DNA from: Planctomycetota bacterium
GTDB taxonomy: Bacteria > Planctomycetota > UBA8742 > UBA2392
Direction of reading: 5' to 3'
DNA length: 64,000 bases
Assembly: GCA_016712285.1 (NCBI GenBank)
Contig: JADJRK010000001.1
Location: forward strand, 620,001 to 684,000
Positions 53,793 through 61,190 of the stretch are shown piece by piece (position 1 is the first letter of the stretch; every line of letters starts with the position of its first letter). Made by a program: the position numbers and the translations under genes. The notes beneath the pieces are model-generated. The model was given only the letters and a program-made list of their open reading frames with translations, searched no databases and was not told the DNA's origin.

Positions 53793-55023
53793 CCTTGCAA
53801 GAGTCGTCATCACCGGCGTGGGCTTGACCGCTCCCAACGGCAACAACCTGGCCGAGTATCGCAATGCTCTGCTCAGCGGCAAGTCGGGCGTGCAGCCGTA
53901 CGAGATTCGCTATTTCGGCAAGACCATCGCGGGCGTGTGCAACTACGACGCGCTGCGCTACCAGAAGCGCAAAGAGGTGCGGCGCGGCACCCGTGCCGGC
54001 AGCATCGCGGTCTACTGCGCCAACGAGGCGCTGGGCGACGCGGGCATTGACTGGGCTGCCGTTGACAAGTCAAGGGTCGGCGTTTACGTCGGCACCACCG
54101 AGCACGGCAACGTCGAGACCGAGACCGAGATCTACGAAGTCAGCAAGCAGAATTACGACCTGTCGTTCTGGACGCACCACCACAACCCGCGCACCGTTGC
54201 CAACAACCCGGCCGGTGAAGTCACGCTGAACCTGGGTGTGACCGGCCCTGCGTATTGCATTGGCGCCGCCTGCGCCGCGGGCAACTTGGGGCTGATCCAC
54301 GGCGTGCAGATGCTGCAACTGGGCGAGGTTGATCTCGCGTTCGGCGGTGGCGTCAGCGAGAGCATTCACACGTTCGGCATCTTTGCCGGGTTCAAGCAGC
54401 AGGGCGCGCTTGCCTGCCATGCCGACCCCACAAAGGCTTCACGCCCCTTCGATACGCGGCGCAACGGCATTGTCGTCGCCGAGGGCGGCTGCCTGTTCAC
54501 GCTGGAGCGGCTGGACGATGCCAAGCGGCGCGGCGCGAAGATATACGCCGAGGTCGCCGGCTGGCACATCAACAGCGACAGCACCGACTACGTGCTGCCC
54601 AACGCCGAGCGCCAGGCCGAGTGCATGCGCGCAGCCGTCAAACGCGCGGGCATGAGCCCTGCCGACATCCACATCGTGAACACCCACGCCACAGGCACGC
54701 ACATGGGCGACGAGATGGAGGCGGCGGCGGTAAGCGCCGTGTTCGGCGACTACGACAGCGTGAACGTCAACAACACCAAGAGCTTCATCGGGCACGCCAT
54801 GGGCGCGGCGGGCAGCCTTGAGCTGGCCGGCAACCTGCCCAGCTTTGAAGACAGCATCGTGCACCCGACGATCAACATCGACGAGCTGGACCCGCAGTGC
54901 AAGGTGCGCGGCCTGGTGATCAACCAGCCCCGCAAGGTCGAGAAAGTGGAAACGATCATGAACATGAGCTTCGGCATGCTCGGCATCAACAGCGCCGTGA
55001 TTGTGAAAAAGTACGTGGGGTAG
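53785..55023 (+). CDS. fabF: Beta-ketoacyl-ACP synthase II-like protein
   Basis: A 412-residue KASII. It elongates acyl-ACP with malonyl-ACP. Active residues: Cys163 (GAACAAGN), His301 (NTHATGTHMGD) and His337 (IGHAMGAAG). GGAGG lies upstream of the ATG, overlapping the regulator. The set of Cys-His-His is complete, so it is active in principle, not a chain-length factor. The presence of a second condensing enzyme beside OleA suggests dedicated chain building. Followed by a 23 bp repeat and the ACP. Confidence 0.92.
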   Translation: MSSLARVVITGVGLTAPNGNNLAEYRNALLSGKSGVQPYEIRYFGKTIAGVCNYDALRYQKRKEVRRGTRAGSIAVYCANEALGDAGIDWAAVDKSRVGVYVGTTEHGNVETETEIYEVSKQNYDLSFWTHHHNPRTVANNPAGEVTLNLGVTGPAYCIGAACAAGNLGLIHGVQMLQLGEVDLAFGGGVSESIHTFGIFAGFKQQGALACHADPTKASRPFDTRRNGIVVAEGGCLFTLERLDDAKRRGAKIYAEVAGWHINSDSTDYVLPNAERQAECMRAAVKRAGMSPADIHIVNTHATGTHMGDEMEAAAVSAVFGDYDSVNVNNTKSFIGHAMGAAGSLELAGNLPSFEDSIVHPTINIDELDPQCKVRGLVINQPRKVEKVETIMNMSFGMLGINSAVIVKKYVG

Positions 55024-55045
55024 GGGCGACGCTTGTGTCGCCCGG
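55021..55045. repeat. GGGGCGACGCTTGTGTCGCCC repeat, copy 1
   Basis: Palindromic: GGGCGAC and its complement around a GCTTGT centre. It starts at the fabF stop codon. The same unit occurs twice inside the first desaturase. Confidence 0.75.
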
Positions 55046-55099
55046 CGGGTAGTGAACCAACAACGAACGCCCGCAAGGGCACAACAAAGGAAGCGGACA

Positions 55100-55363
55100 A
55101 TGACAGACGAACACATCAAGCAGGCCATCATCGGCATCATCGCGGACATCGCGCCGGATGAAGACACGGGCAGCATTGATCCCGCGGTGCGGCTGCGCGA
55201 CCAGATGGATCTGGATTCAATGGACTTCCTGGACATCGTGATGGAACTGCGCAAACGCTACGGCGTGCAGGTGCCGGACACCGACTACCAGCACCTGGCG
55301 AGTCTCGACAGTTGCGTAGAGTATCTGCGCGACAAGATGGCGGGAAAGCAGTTGGTCAGTTAG
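55100..55363 (+). CDS. Acyl carrier protein
   Basis: An 87-residue ACP. The phosphopantetheine site is DLDSMDF (Ser in the DSMD motif). Start by AAGGAAG about 7 bases before the ATG. Typical helix pattern (IIADIAPDED, VRLRDQMDLDS, LRKRYGVQVPD). The C-terminal residues GKQLVS derive from the following repeat at 55349-55443. Its place between fabF and the desaturase indicates a dedicated carrier. Confidence 0.93.
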   Translation: MTDEHIKQAIIGIIADIAPDEDTGSIDPAVRLRDQMDLDSMDFLDIVMELRKRYGVQVPDTDYQHLASLDSCVEYLRDKMAGKQLVS

Positions 55364-55443
55364 CAGTTGTCAGTTGTCGGTTGTCAGTCACGCAGACTGA
55401 TACTGACAGCCGGCTGACAACTGAAAACCGACAACCGACAACC
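55349..55443. repeat. CAGTTGTCAGTTGTC inverted repeat
   Basis: The left arm repeats CAGTTGTCAGTTGTCGG; the right arm reads CTGACAACTGAAAACCGACA. It covers the acp stop and ends at the desaturase ATG. Confidence 0.75.
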
Positions 55444-56997
55444 ATGACGCACTACGATGCCATCATCATCGGCGCGGGAATGTCCGGCTTGGCCGCCGGC
55501 ATTCGCCTGGCGATGTACGACAAGAAAGTTGTCGTGCTTGAGCGGCATTACGTGTGGGGTGGCTTGAATTCGTTTTACCAGTTCAAGGGCCATCAGTTTG
55601 ACGTAGGCTTGCATGCGCTCACGAACTATGCAGCCAAAGGCGCCCGCGGGTTGCCGCTGTCGCGCTTGTTGAAGCAACTGCGCATTCGCTGGGACGAGCT
55701 TGACCTGCACCAGCAGGGCTTTTCGGCAGTCAGTTTTCCGGGCGTAAAGCTGAAGTTCAGCAACGACTTCGAACTGCTGCGCAGCGAGATCGCGCGCGCA
55801 TTTCCCAGCCAGATCGATGGCTTTGACGCATTGACTCGTGAAGTGCGCGAGTTCAACGAGCTTGATCTCGATGCGCCGCAGCAGGACGCGCGGCCCGTCG
55901 TACGGCGCTTTGTCACCGACCCGCTGCTGGAGGACATGCTGTTCTGCCCGCTGATGTATTACGGCAGCGCGCGCGAGCACGACATGGACTGGGACCAGTT
56001 TGTCGTGATGTTCAAGAGCATCTTCTTTGAGGGTTTCTCAAGGCCGCAGCAAGGCGTGCGGCACATCCTGAAGCTGCTCATCGATCGCTACCGAAAAGCA
56101 GGCGGCGAGCTGCGCCTGAAAACCGGCGTCAAACGAGTGCTCGTAGGGGCGACGCTTGCGTCGACCGGAAAACGAGTCGACGGCATCGAGCTGGAAGACG
56201 GCACGGTCCTGACCGCCGACGTGATCCTGTCATCAGCCGGCTTGGTAGAAACGAATCGCATGGTAGGGGCGACGCTTGTGTCGCCCGGTGGCGCGCCAAA
56301 CGTCGCGGGCGGGGCAAGCCCCGCCCCTACGGGTAAACTCTCGTTTACAGAAACGATTAGCGTGCTCGATCAACCGGCAAAACACCTCGACATCGAAGAA
56401 ACCATCGTCTTTTTCAGCAACACCGAGCGCTTCAACTACGGCCAGCCAGCCGACGACGTGGACACATCCAGCGGTGTAATCTGCATGCCCGGCAATTTCA
56501 ACTTGCCCGCCGAACCGAAGGATCATCTCGTGCGCATCACCAACATCGCCAACTACGACAGGTGGGGGACGAAGCGACGTGATGCGGGCGCCCCGCCTGC
56601 ATCTGTGATGCGGGCACCCTGCCCGCAGTTGCGGGGCGAGGCGCCCCGCAACCATGCGGCCGAGGCGGCCACATCACACGACTACTACGCAGCCAAGCAG
56701 CACTGGTACGAACGCAGCTGTGCGGACGTGTTGGCACACGTAGCCGACTTCCGGCCGCACGTGAAGCTGGTCGACATGTTCACGCCGCGCACGATAAGGC
56801 ACTACACAGGCCACGAAGGCGGCGCCGTCTATGGCAGCCCGCGAAAGCTGCGCACCGGCGCAACCGGCATCGAAGGTTTAATACTCATTGGCACAGACCA
56901 GGGGTTCTTGGGAATCATTGGCGCGGCACTAAGCGGAATCAGCATGGCCAACCGCTGGGTGCTCCAGCGCGACGGCGCGGCAATCGAGACGGGCTGA
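55444..56997 (+). CDS. CrtI/phytoene desaturase-like FAD oxidoreductase with three in-frame repeat inserts
   Basis: A 517-residue amine-oxidase/CrtI-like protein. FAD dinucleotide motif IIGAGMSGLAAG (7-18) and LERHYVWGGLNS; C-terminal GLILIGTDQG. This family includes phytoene desaturases and retinol saturases, so it may desaturate or isomerise a polyene or acyl chain. Inserts: GTAGGGGCGACGCTTG repeats at 56143 and 56262-56334, and a 99 bp REP array at 56579-56677. All stay in frame. Whether the enzyme folds normally with them is untested. Confidence 0.82.
   Translation: MTHYDAIIIGAGMSGLAAGIRLAMYDKKVVVLERHYVWGGLNSFYQFKGHQFDVGLHALTNYAAKGARGLPLSRLLKQLRIRWDELDLHQQGFSAVSFPGVKLKFSNDFELLRSEIARAFPSQIDGFDALTREVREFNELDLDAPQQDARPVVRRFVTDPLLEDMLFCPLMYYGSAREHDMDWDQFVVMFKSIFFEGFSRPQQGVRHILKLLIDRYRKAGGELRLKTGVKRVLVGATLASTGKRVDGIELEDGTVLTADVILSSAGLVETNRMVGATLVSPGGAPNVAGGASPAPTGKLSFTETISVLDQPAKHLDIEETIVFFSNTERFNYGQPADDVDTSSGVICMPGNFNLPAEPKDHLVRITNIANYDRWGTKRRDAGAPPASVMRAPCPQLRGEAPRNHAAEAATSHDYYAAKQHWYERSCADVLAHVADFRPHVKLVDMFTPRTIRHYTGHEGGAVYGSPRKLRTGATGIEGLILIGTDQGFLGIIGAALSGISMANRWVLQRDGAAIETG
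56143..56334. repeat. GGGGCGACGCTTGTGTCGCC repeats inside the desaturase
   Basis: Copies at 56143-56168 and 56262-56286; the second is followed by GCGGGCGGGGCAAGCCCCGC to 56334, closing with the inverse of the opening GTAGGGG. The segment from 56169 to 56261 between them is ordinary coding sequence. Confidence 0.75.
56579..56677 (+). repeat. 99 bp array of four REP-like units inside the desaturase
   Basis: Units GTGATGCGGGCGCCCCGCCT, GTGATGCGGGCACCCTGCCC, GTTGCGGGGCGAGGCGCC and CATGCGGCCGAGGCGGCCAC. 33 codons in frame, same length as the oleC insert. Confidence 0.88.
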
Positions 56998-57007
56998 AAA
57001 GCAACTG

Positions 57008-57046
57008 CATCACGCGAAGGCGCGAAGAGCGCGAAGGACGCGAAGA
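57008..57046. repeat. GCGAAGGCGCGAAG word repeat, left of cbrC-like gene
   Basis: CACGCGAAGGCGCGAAGAGC and further words run to the cbrC start. The inverse copy lies at 57588-57632, and the same words occur inside the element at 26085. Confidence 0.7.
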
Positions 57047-57586
57047 ATGGCAATGACCGCAGAGTTCCCGAGTTTCAAATACCACCGCGATCCAATCGCG
57101 TCGGGAGCGTTTGCGCGTACTGACTCAGCTTGCAGCATTTGCGGAAGCAAGCGTGGATTCAAGTACGAGGGCGAGATCTTCTCGCAACAGGACTTTGAGG
57201 GAGTGATCTGTCCGTGGTGTGTGGCCGATGGCAAGGCAGCTATTAAATTGAATGCTGAGTTCACCGACCCTGGCGCATCAGAAGCCGTCTCGGATCGACG
57301 CTTCAGCGAAGAACTGGCTTGCAGGACTCCGGCGTACACTAGTTTCCAGGGTCCATATTGGCCGGCCCACTGCGGCGACTACTGCTGTTTCGTTGACTAC
57401 GTGGGTGGTGACGAACTTCGAAAGCTCAGCAGCGAAGTGCGGGATAGCCTCTTCGAGGACCTCAGTTCCACGTTTGAGAACATGGAAGAGGCCATGGAGG
57501 CACTGCACAGAGAAGGTAGCGCGGTGGGGTATTTGTTTCGTTGCCTGAAATGTGAACAGCACAGGCTGTTCTGGGACTGCGATTGA
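57047..57586 (+). CDS. CbrC (UPF0167) family protein
   Basis: A 179-residue Cys-rich protein. Family blocks: FKYHRDPIASGAFARTD, two CxxC pairs (CSICG and CPWC), VADGKAA and a C-terminal FRCLKCEQH. CbrC of E. coli is linked to colicin resistance; biochemical role unknown. It lies between the two desaturases, flanked by facing repeats at 57008-57046 and 57588-57632, and shows no relation to lipid enzymes, so it looks like an inserted gene. GC content is lower than the neighbours. Confidence 0.85.
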   Translation: MAMTAEFPSFKYHRDPIASGAFARTDSACSICGSKRGFKYEGEIFSQQDFEGVICPWCVADGKAAIKLNAEFTDPGASEAVSDRRFSEELACRTPAYTSFQGPYWPAHCGDYCCFVDYVGGDELRKLSSEVRDSLFEDLSSTFENMEEAMEALHREGSAVGYLFRCLKCEQHRLFWDCD

Positions 57587-57587
57587 C

Positions 57588-57632
57588 TGCTTCGCGTTCT
57601 TCGCGCCTTTCTTCGCTTCTTCGCGTAAAGCC
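57588..57632. repeat. GCGAAGGCGCGAAG word repeat, right of cbrC-like gene
   Basis: TTCGCGTTCTTCGCGCC and related words, inverse orientation to 57008-57046. Confidence 0.7.
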
Positions 57633-57649
57633 GTTTGCAGTGAGACAAC

Positions 57650-59155
57650 ATGACGACTGACCAACATCAGGGATTCAACCTCAAGGCTGAGGGCAAGCGG
57701 GTTCTGCAGGGCAGTTCCGGTGGCAGGGCGGAGCGCAAAACCAACCCGGTTGCCAACGCCAAGGCCGAGTACGACGTGGTCGTGATCGGCGGCGGTCTGG
57801 CTGGTCTGACGGGCGCCAACGTAATGGCGACACAGGGCTACAAAGTCTGCCTGCTTGAACAGCACTACAACTATGGCGGCATGGCGACGTGGTTCCGGCG
57901 GCCGGGCAACCACGTGTTCGACATTTCGCTGCACGGCTTCCCGGTCGGCATGGTCAAGTCGATGCGGCGTTATTGGTCAAAAGAAATCGCCGACAGCATC
58001 GTGCCGCTGGAAAGCATCCGGTTCGATAACCCGCAGTTCAGCTTCGAAACCACGTTCACGCGCGAAGACTACTCGCAGAAAGTCGTGGACGCCTTCAAAC
58101 TTGACCGCGCCCACGTCGAAGCCTTCTACGACCACCTGCGCAAGATGGAGTATTACAACAACGACGGCACGACCACCGGCGAAATGCTTGAGCGCTTCTT
58201 CCCCGGCCGCAACGACGTGCACCGCGCCTTCATGGAGCCGATCACCTACGCCAACGGCAGCACGCTGCACGAGCCGGCGATCACCTACGGCATCGTGTTT
58301 TCCAACTTCATGAGCAAGGGCGTGTTCACGTTCAGTGGCGGCACGGACCAACTCATTATGCGCATGCGCAAGATCATGGCGCAAAACGGCGTCGATATGT
58401 TCAGCGGCGCGCAGGTGGAACGCGTGCTGGTGGAAAAAGGCCGCGTGGCGGGCGTGCGCGTGAACGGCCGTGACATCAAGGCGCGCACGGTGCTCAGCAA
58501 CGCCAACATCAAGGCGACGGTGCTCAAGCTCGCGGGCGAAGAAAACTTCAAGCCGGAATTCATTGAGCAGACCAAGGCTGTGCGGTTGAGCGGCTCAAGC
58601 TGCCAGGTGTATATCGGCATCAAGCAGGGCGAAGAGATACCGTTCATCACCGACCTGCTGTTCTGCAGCGAAGCCAAACACTTCACCAGCGAAGAGCTGT
58701 GCGAACTGCGCACCAAGTCGCGCACCTTCAGCTTTTACTATCCCAAGACGCGCCCGCATTTGAAGAACGCCGGCTTCACGATTGTCAGCAGCAACAACGC
58801 CAACTGGGCCGACTGGCAGGCGCTGGACGACACTGAGTACGAGCGCGAAAAGAACGCGTTGATTGAGCGCACAGTCACGCACCTCGAAAAGTACATCCCC
58901 GATGTGCGCGGCAAGATCGACCATCTGGAAGCTAGCAGCCCGCGCACGTTCAACTTCTACACGCAGCAGGTGCAGGGCGCGTCGTTCGGGACCAAGTTCG
59001 AGGGTCTTGACGTGTCCATGAAGCTCAGCGAGCAGATCCCCGGCCTGTATCACGCCGGCAGTGTAGGCATCATCATGAGCGGCTGGCTGGGCACCGTGAA
59101 TTACGGAGTAATCACAGCCAACAAGATGGCCGAGTACCTGCACGTGCCGAAGTAA
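57650..59155 (+). CDS. CrtI-like FAD oxidoreductase
   Basis: A 501-residue protein. After a 38-residue polar N-terminal stretch, the FAD motif VVIGGGLAGLTG begins near residue 43, then LEQHYNYGGMATWFRRPG. The C-terminal FAD segment reads IPGLYHAGSVGIIMSGWLG. It has no repeat insertion, unlike the first desaturase, with which it shares overall layout at low identity. It may act on polyene chains or as an isomerase. The next gene follows after 11 bp. Confidence 0.85.
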   Translation: MTTDQHQGFNLKAEGKRVLQGSSGGRAERKTNPVANAKAEYDVVVIGGGLAGLTGANVMATQGYKVCLLEQHYNYGGMATWFRRPGNHVFDISLHGFPVGMVKSMRRYWSKEIADSIVPLESIRFDNPQFSFETTFTREDYSQKVVDAFKLDRAHVEAFYDHLRKMEYYNNDGTTTGEMLERFFPGRNDVHRAFMEPITYANGSTLHEPAITYGIVFSNFMSKGVFTFSGGTDQLIMRMRKIMAQNGVDMFSGAQVERVLVEKGRVAGVRVNGRDIKARTVLSNANIKATVLKLAGEENFKPEFIEQTKAVRLSGSSCQVYIGIKQGEEIPFITDLLFCSEAKHFTSEELCELRTKSRTFSFYYPKTRPHLKNAGFTIVSSNNANWADWQALDDTEYEREKNALIERTVTHLEKYIPDVRGKIDHLEASSPRTFNFYTQQVQGASFGTKFEGLDVSMKLSEQIPGLYHAGSVGIIMSGWLGTVNYGVITANKMAEYLHVPK

Positions 59156-59166
59156 CTGGGGCGACC

Positions 59167-60006
59167 ATGGACGATGCCGCGCAACTAGAGACCGCAGCCG
59201 CGATGGGTGCCGCGCGATTTGCCCGCAATCCCAAGGTGGCTGCGATTCTGCTGGCGGGAAGCGTGGCGCAAGGCGACGTTGACGGCGCAAGCGACGTTGA
59301 CCTGATTCTGTATCTCAACGAACCCTTCACGCAGGCCGAGTACGAAGCCGAAGTCGCAGCAGCCAAGGCCAGCGGCGGCGACCTGCACTTTGGCGACCAT
59401 GAAAAAGGGTTCGGCGTCTGGCATTTCCTCAATGGGCGCAAAGTGGATTTCGGCGTTGGGCCGCGCTCACAGACCGAAGACATTCTGGATGCGCTGCTGC
59501 TGAAACATGACCCGAACCCGACGTTTCAACTGATTGCGCGTGGCATCATCACCGGCAAGCCGCTGAAAGATGACGGCTGCCTGGCTGCGTGGAAGCAGCG
59601 CCTCGCGGACTATCCGGCGCCCCTGGCCGAGGCAACCGTGCGATCCTGCCTGCGGTTCATGCCGGCCTGGGTGATGCGCGAGATGGGCGCCCTGCGTGAC
59701 GACCCGTTTCTGGTTTACGAGTGTGCCCTGCCAGCCGCAAGCAACCTGTGCGGCATCATGGCGGCGCTGAACCGGCGCTTTCATCCGGGAAAGGTCAAAC
59801 GGCTGGAGAAGTTCGCCAGCGAGTTGCAGATCGCCCCGACTGAGTTTGCGCAGCGCCTGCGGTCGGTGTTTGACCTGCCGTTGCTTGCGGCTGTGCAAAC
59901 GCTCGACGAGTTGATCCGCGAGACATTCGATCTGGTGGCAGAGCACATGCCGGAGATTGAGACGGGACCGGCCCTGCGACGATACAACGCGAAATTGACG
60001 CAATGA
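59167..60006 (+). CDS. Nucleotidyltransferase-domain protein
   Basis: A 279-residue protein. NTP_transf_2 core: GSVAQGDVDGASDVDL gives the GS and DxD metal motif, followed by a helical C-terminal domain of DUF4037 type. The substrate is unknown; it could adenylylate an alcohol or protein. It is placed in the lipid cluster with overlap to fabZ (ATGA), so a link to the pathway is possible but not shown. Confidence 0.8.
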   Translation: MDDAAQLETAAAMGAARFARNPKVAAILLAGSVAQGDVDGASDVDLILYLNEPFTQAEYEAEVAAAKASGGDLHFGDHEKGFGVWHFLNGRKVDFGVGPRSQTEDILDALLLKHDPNPTFQLIARGIITGKPLKDDGCLAAWKQRLADYPAPLAEATVRSCLRFMPAWVMREMGALRDDPFLVYECALPAASNLCGIMAALNRRFHPGKVKRLEKFASELQIAPTEFAQRLRSVFDLPLLAAVQTLDELIRETFDLVAEHMPEIETGPALRRYNAKLTQ

Positions 60007-61190
60007 CCGACGAGCTTGAACAGGTGAAAGCCGCTATCCCGCACCGCGAACCGTTCCTGTTCGTGGACCGGGTGATTGAGCGCAGCGACGGCCGCATTGT
60101 TACAGAGCGGCTGGTGCGCGCCGATGAACCGCACTTCGCGGGCCACTACCCCGGCAGCCCGCTGATGCCCGGCGTACTGATCTGCGAAGCCTGCTTCCAG
60201 ACCGGGGCCATGTTGTTGAGTGATGCGGGCGCCCCGCCCGCAGATGTGAAGCGGGCGCCTCGCCCGCAAGCCGAAGCACCCCTCCAGATTCGTCAAAGGG
60301 GTCGGTTGCCGCATTGGGAGAAGGACTGCGGGTTCTACTTTGTGACATGGCGGCTTGCCGATTCGTTGCCTGTCAGCGTTCGCGAGCAGATAGAAGCCGA
60401 GCGCGAGGACATAGTTCGGACTGCCAGGCAACTGAATCGCGAACTAAGTGATGGGGAGAAAGATCGGCTGGCGGCCCTGCACACCGAGAAGATCGAAGCG
60501 TACTTGAATGCAGGCCACGGCGAATGCCACATGAAAAACGCTGAATGCGCGGAAGTGGTCATCGAGACGCTTAAGAAGTTTGATGGGGAACGATACGAAC
60601 TTCACGCATGGTGTGTCATGCCCAACCACGTTCACGTCGTGTTTCAAGCTCGTGCGGGACATGGCCTTTCTGAGATCATGCATTCATGGAAGTCATTTGC
60701 GGCCAAGGCATGCAACCGTGCCCTTGGACGAACTGGTACGTTCTGGATGGACGAGTCATTTGATCGCCTGATACGGGATGAAGATGAGTATCGGCGGTAT
60801 GTTGCTTACACATTGGACAACCCGACCGTTGCTGGGTTGCAGGGTTGGAAGTGGGTAGGCGGTAGGGATGCGGGCGAGGCGCCCACATCACAAGTTGCGG
60901 GCGGGGCGCCCACACCACAATCGCTGCGCAAGCCTGTACTCACCCGCATTCTTGAAGCCAAGTTTCGGGGCATGGTTGTGCCGGGTGACTTGATGCAGGT
61001 GCAGGTTGACCTCGAAGAGAAGATGGGCGGCGCCTACGTCATGAACGGCAAGGTGTCGGTGGCCGGCAAGAATGTCTTGCGGGTGAAGTTTATTGTAGCG
61101 ATGTTGGAGGTCGGTGTTCGGGAACCGGGAATCGAGAACCGGAATGGCCCCAATCCCGATTCCCGAACTCCGATTCCCGAGAACCTATGA
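60003..61190 (+). CDS. fabZ: FabZ-like hydroxyacyl-ACP dehydratase with an in-frame RAYT transposase inside
   Basis: A 395-residue protein. Residues 1-73 are the first part of a FabZ hotdog: catalytic His48 (HFAGHYPGSPLMPG) and Glu62 (LICEAC). Residues 74-306 are a full REP-associated tyrosine transposase domain (HUH motif PNHVHVVF; Tyr in YRRYVAYTLDNP). Residues 307-395 resume FabZ (LEAKFRGMVVPGDLMQV), and the last about 25 residues are from a GATTCCCG repeat at 61111. No stop codon or frameshift occurs. Dehydratase activity may persist if the insert lies at a loop. Overlaps the neighbours by 4 bases each. Confidence 0.9.
   Translation: MTDELEQVKAAIPHREPFLFVDRVIERSDGRIVTERLVRADEPHFAGHYPGSPLMPGVLICEACFQTGAMLLSDAGAPPADVKRAPRPQAEAPLQIRQRGRLPHWEKDCGFYFVTWRLADSLPVSVREQIEAEREDIVRTARQLNRELSDGEKDRLAALHTEKIEAYLNAGHGECHMKNAECAEVVIETLKKFDGERYELHAWCVMPNHVHVVFQARAGHGLSEIMHSWKSFAAKACNRALGRTGTFWMDESFDRLIRDEDEYRRYVAYTLDNPTVAGLQGWKWVGGRDAGEAPTSQVAGGAPTPQSLRKPVLTRILEAKFRGMVVPGDLMQVQVDLEEKMGGAYVMNGKVSVAGKNVLRVKFIVAMLEVGVREPGIENRNGPNPDSRTPIPENL
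60220..60918 (+). mobile_element. REP-flanked RAYT insertion (Y1 transposase) inside fabZ
   Basis: Left boundary: GTGATGCGGGCGCCCCGCCC and an AAGCGGGCGCCTCGCCC copy (60220-60270). Right: GATGCGGGCGAGGCGCCCAC and TGCGGGCGGGGCGCCCAC (60867-60918). Between lies a complete Y1 transposase: PHWEKDCGFYFVTWRL start, HVH of the HUH motif, FWMDESFDRLIRDEDEYRRY and a Tyr-DNP phrase. Such enzymes mobilise REP palindromes. The transposase has no own start or stop; it is read as part of fabZ. Confidence 0.9.
61111..61186. repeat. GATTCCCGA inverted repeat at the fabZ end
   Basis: Left arm GTTCGGGAACCGGGAATCGA, right arm CCGATTCCCGAACTCCGATT. It ends at the fabI start. Confidence 0.75.
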
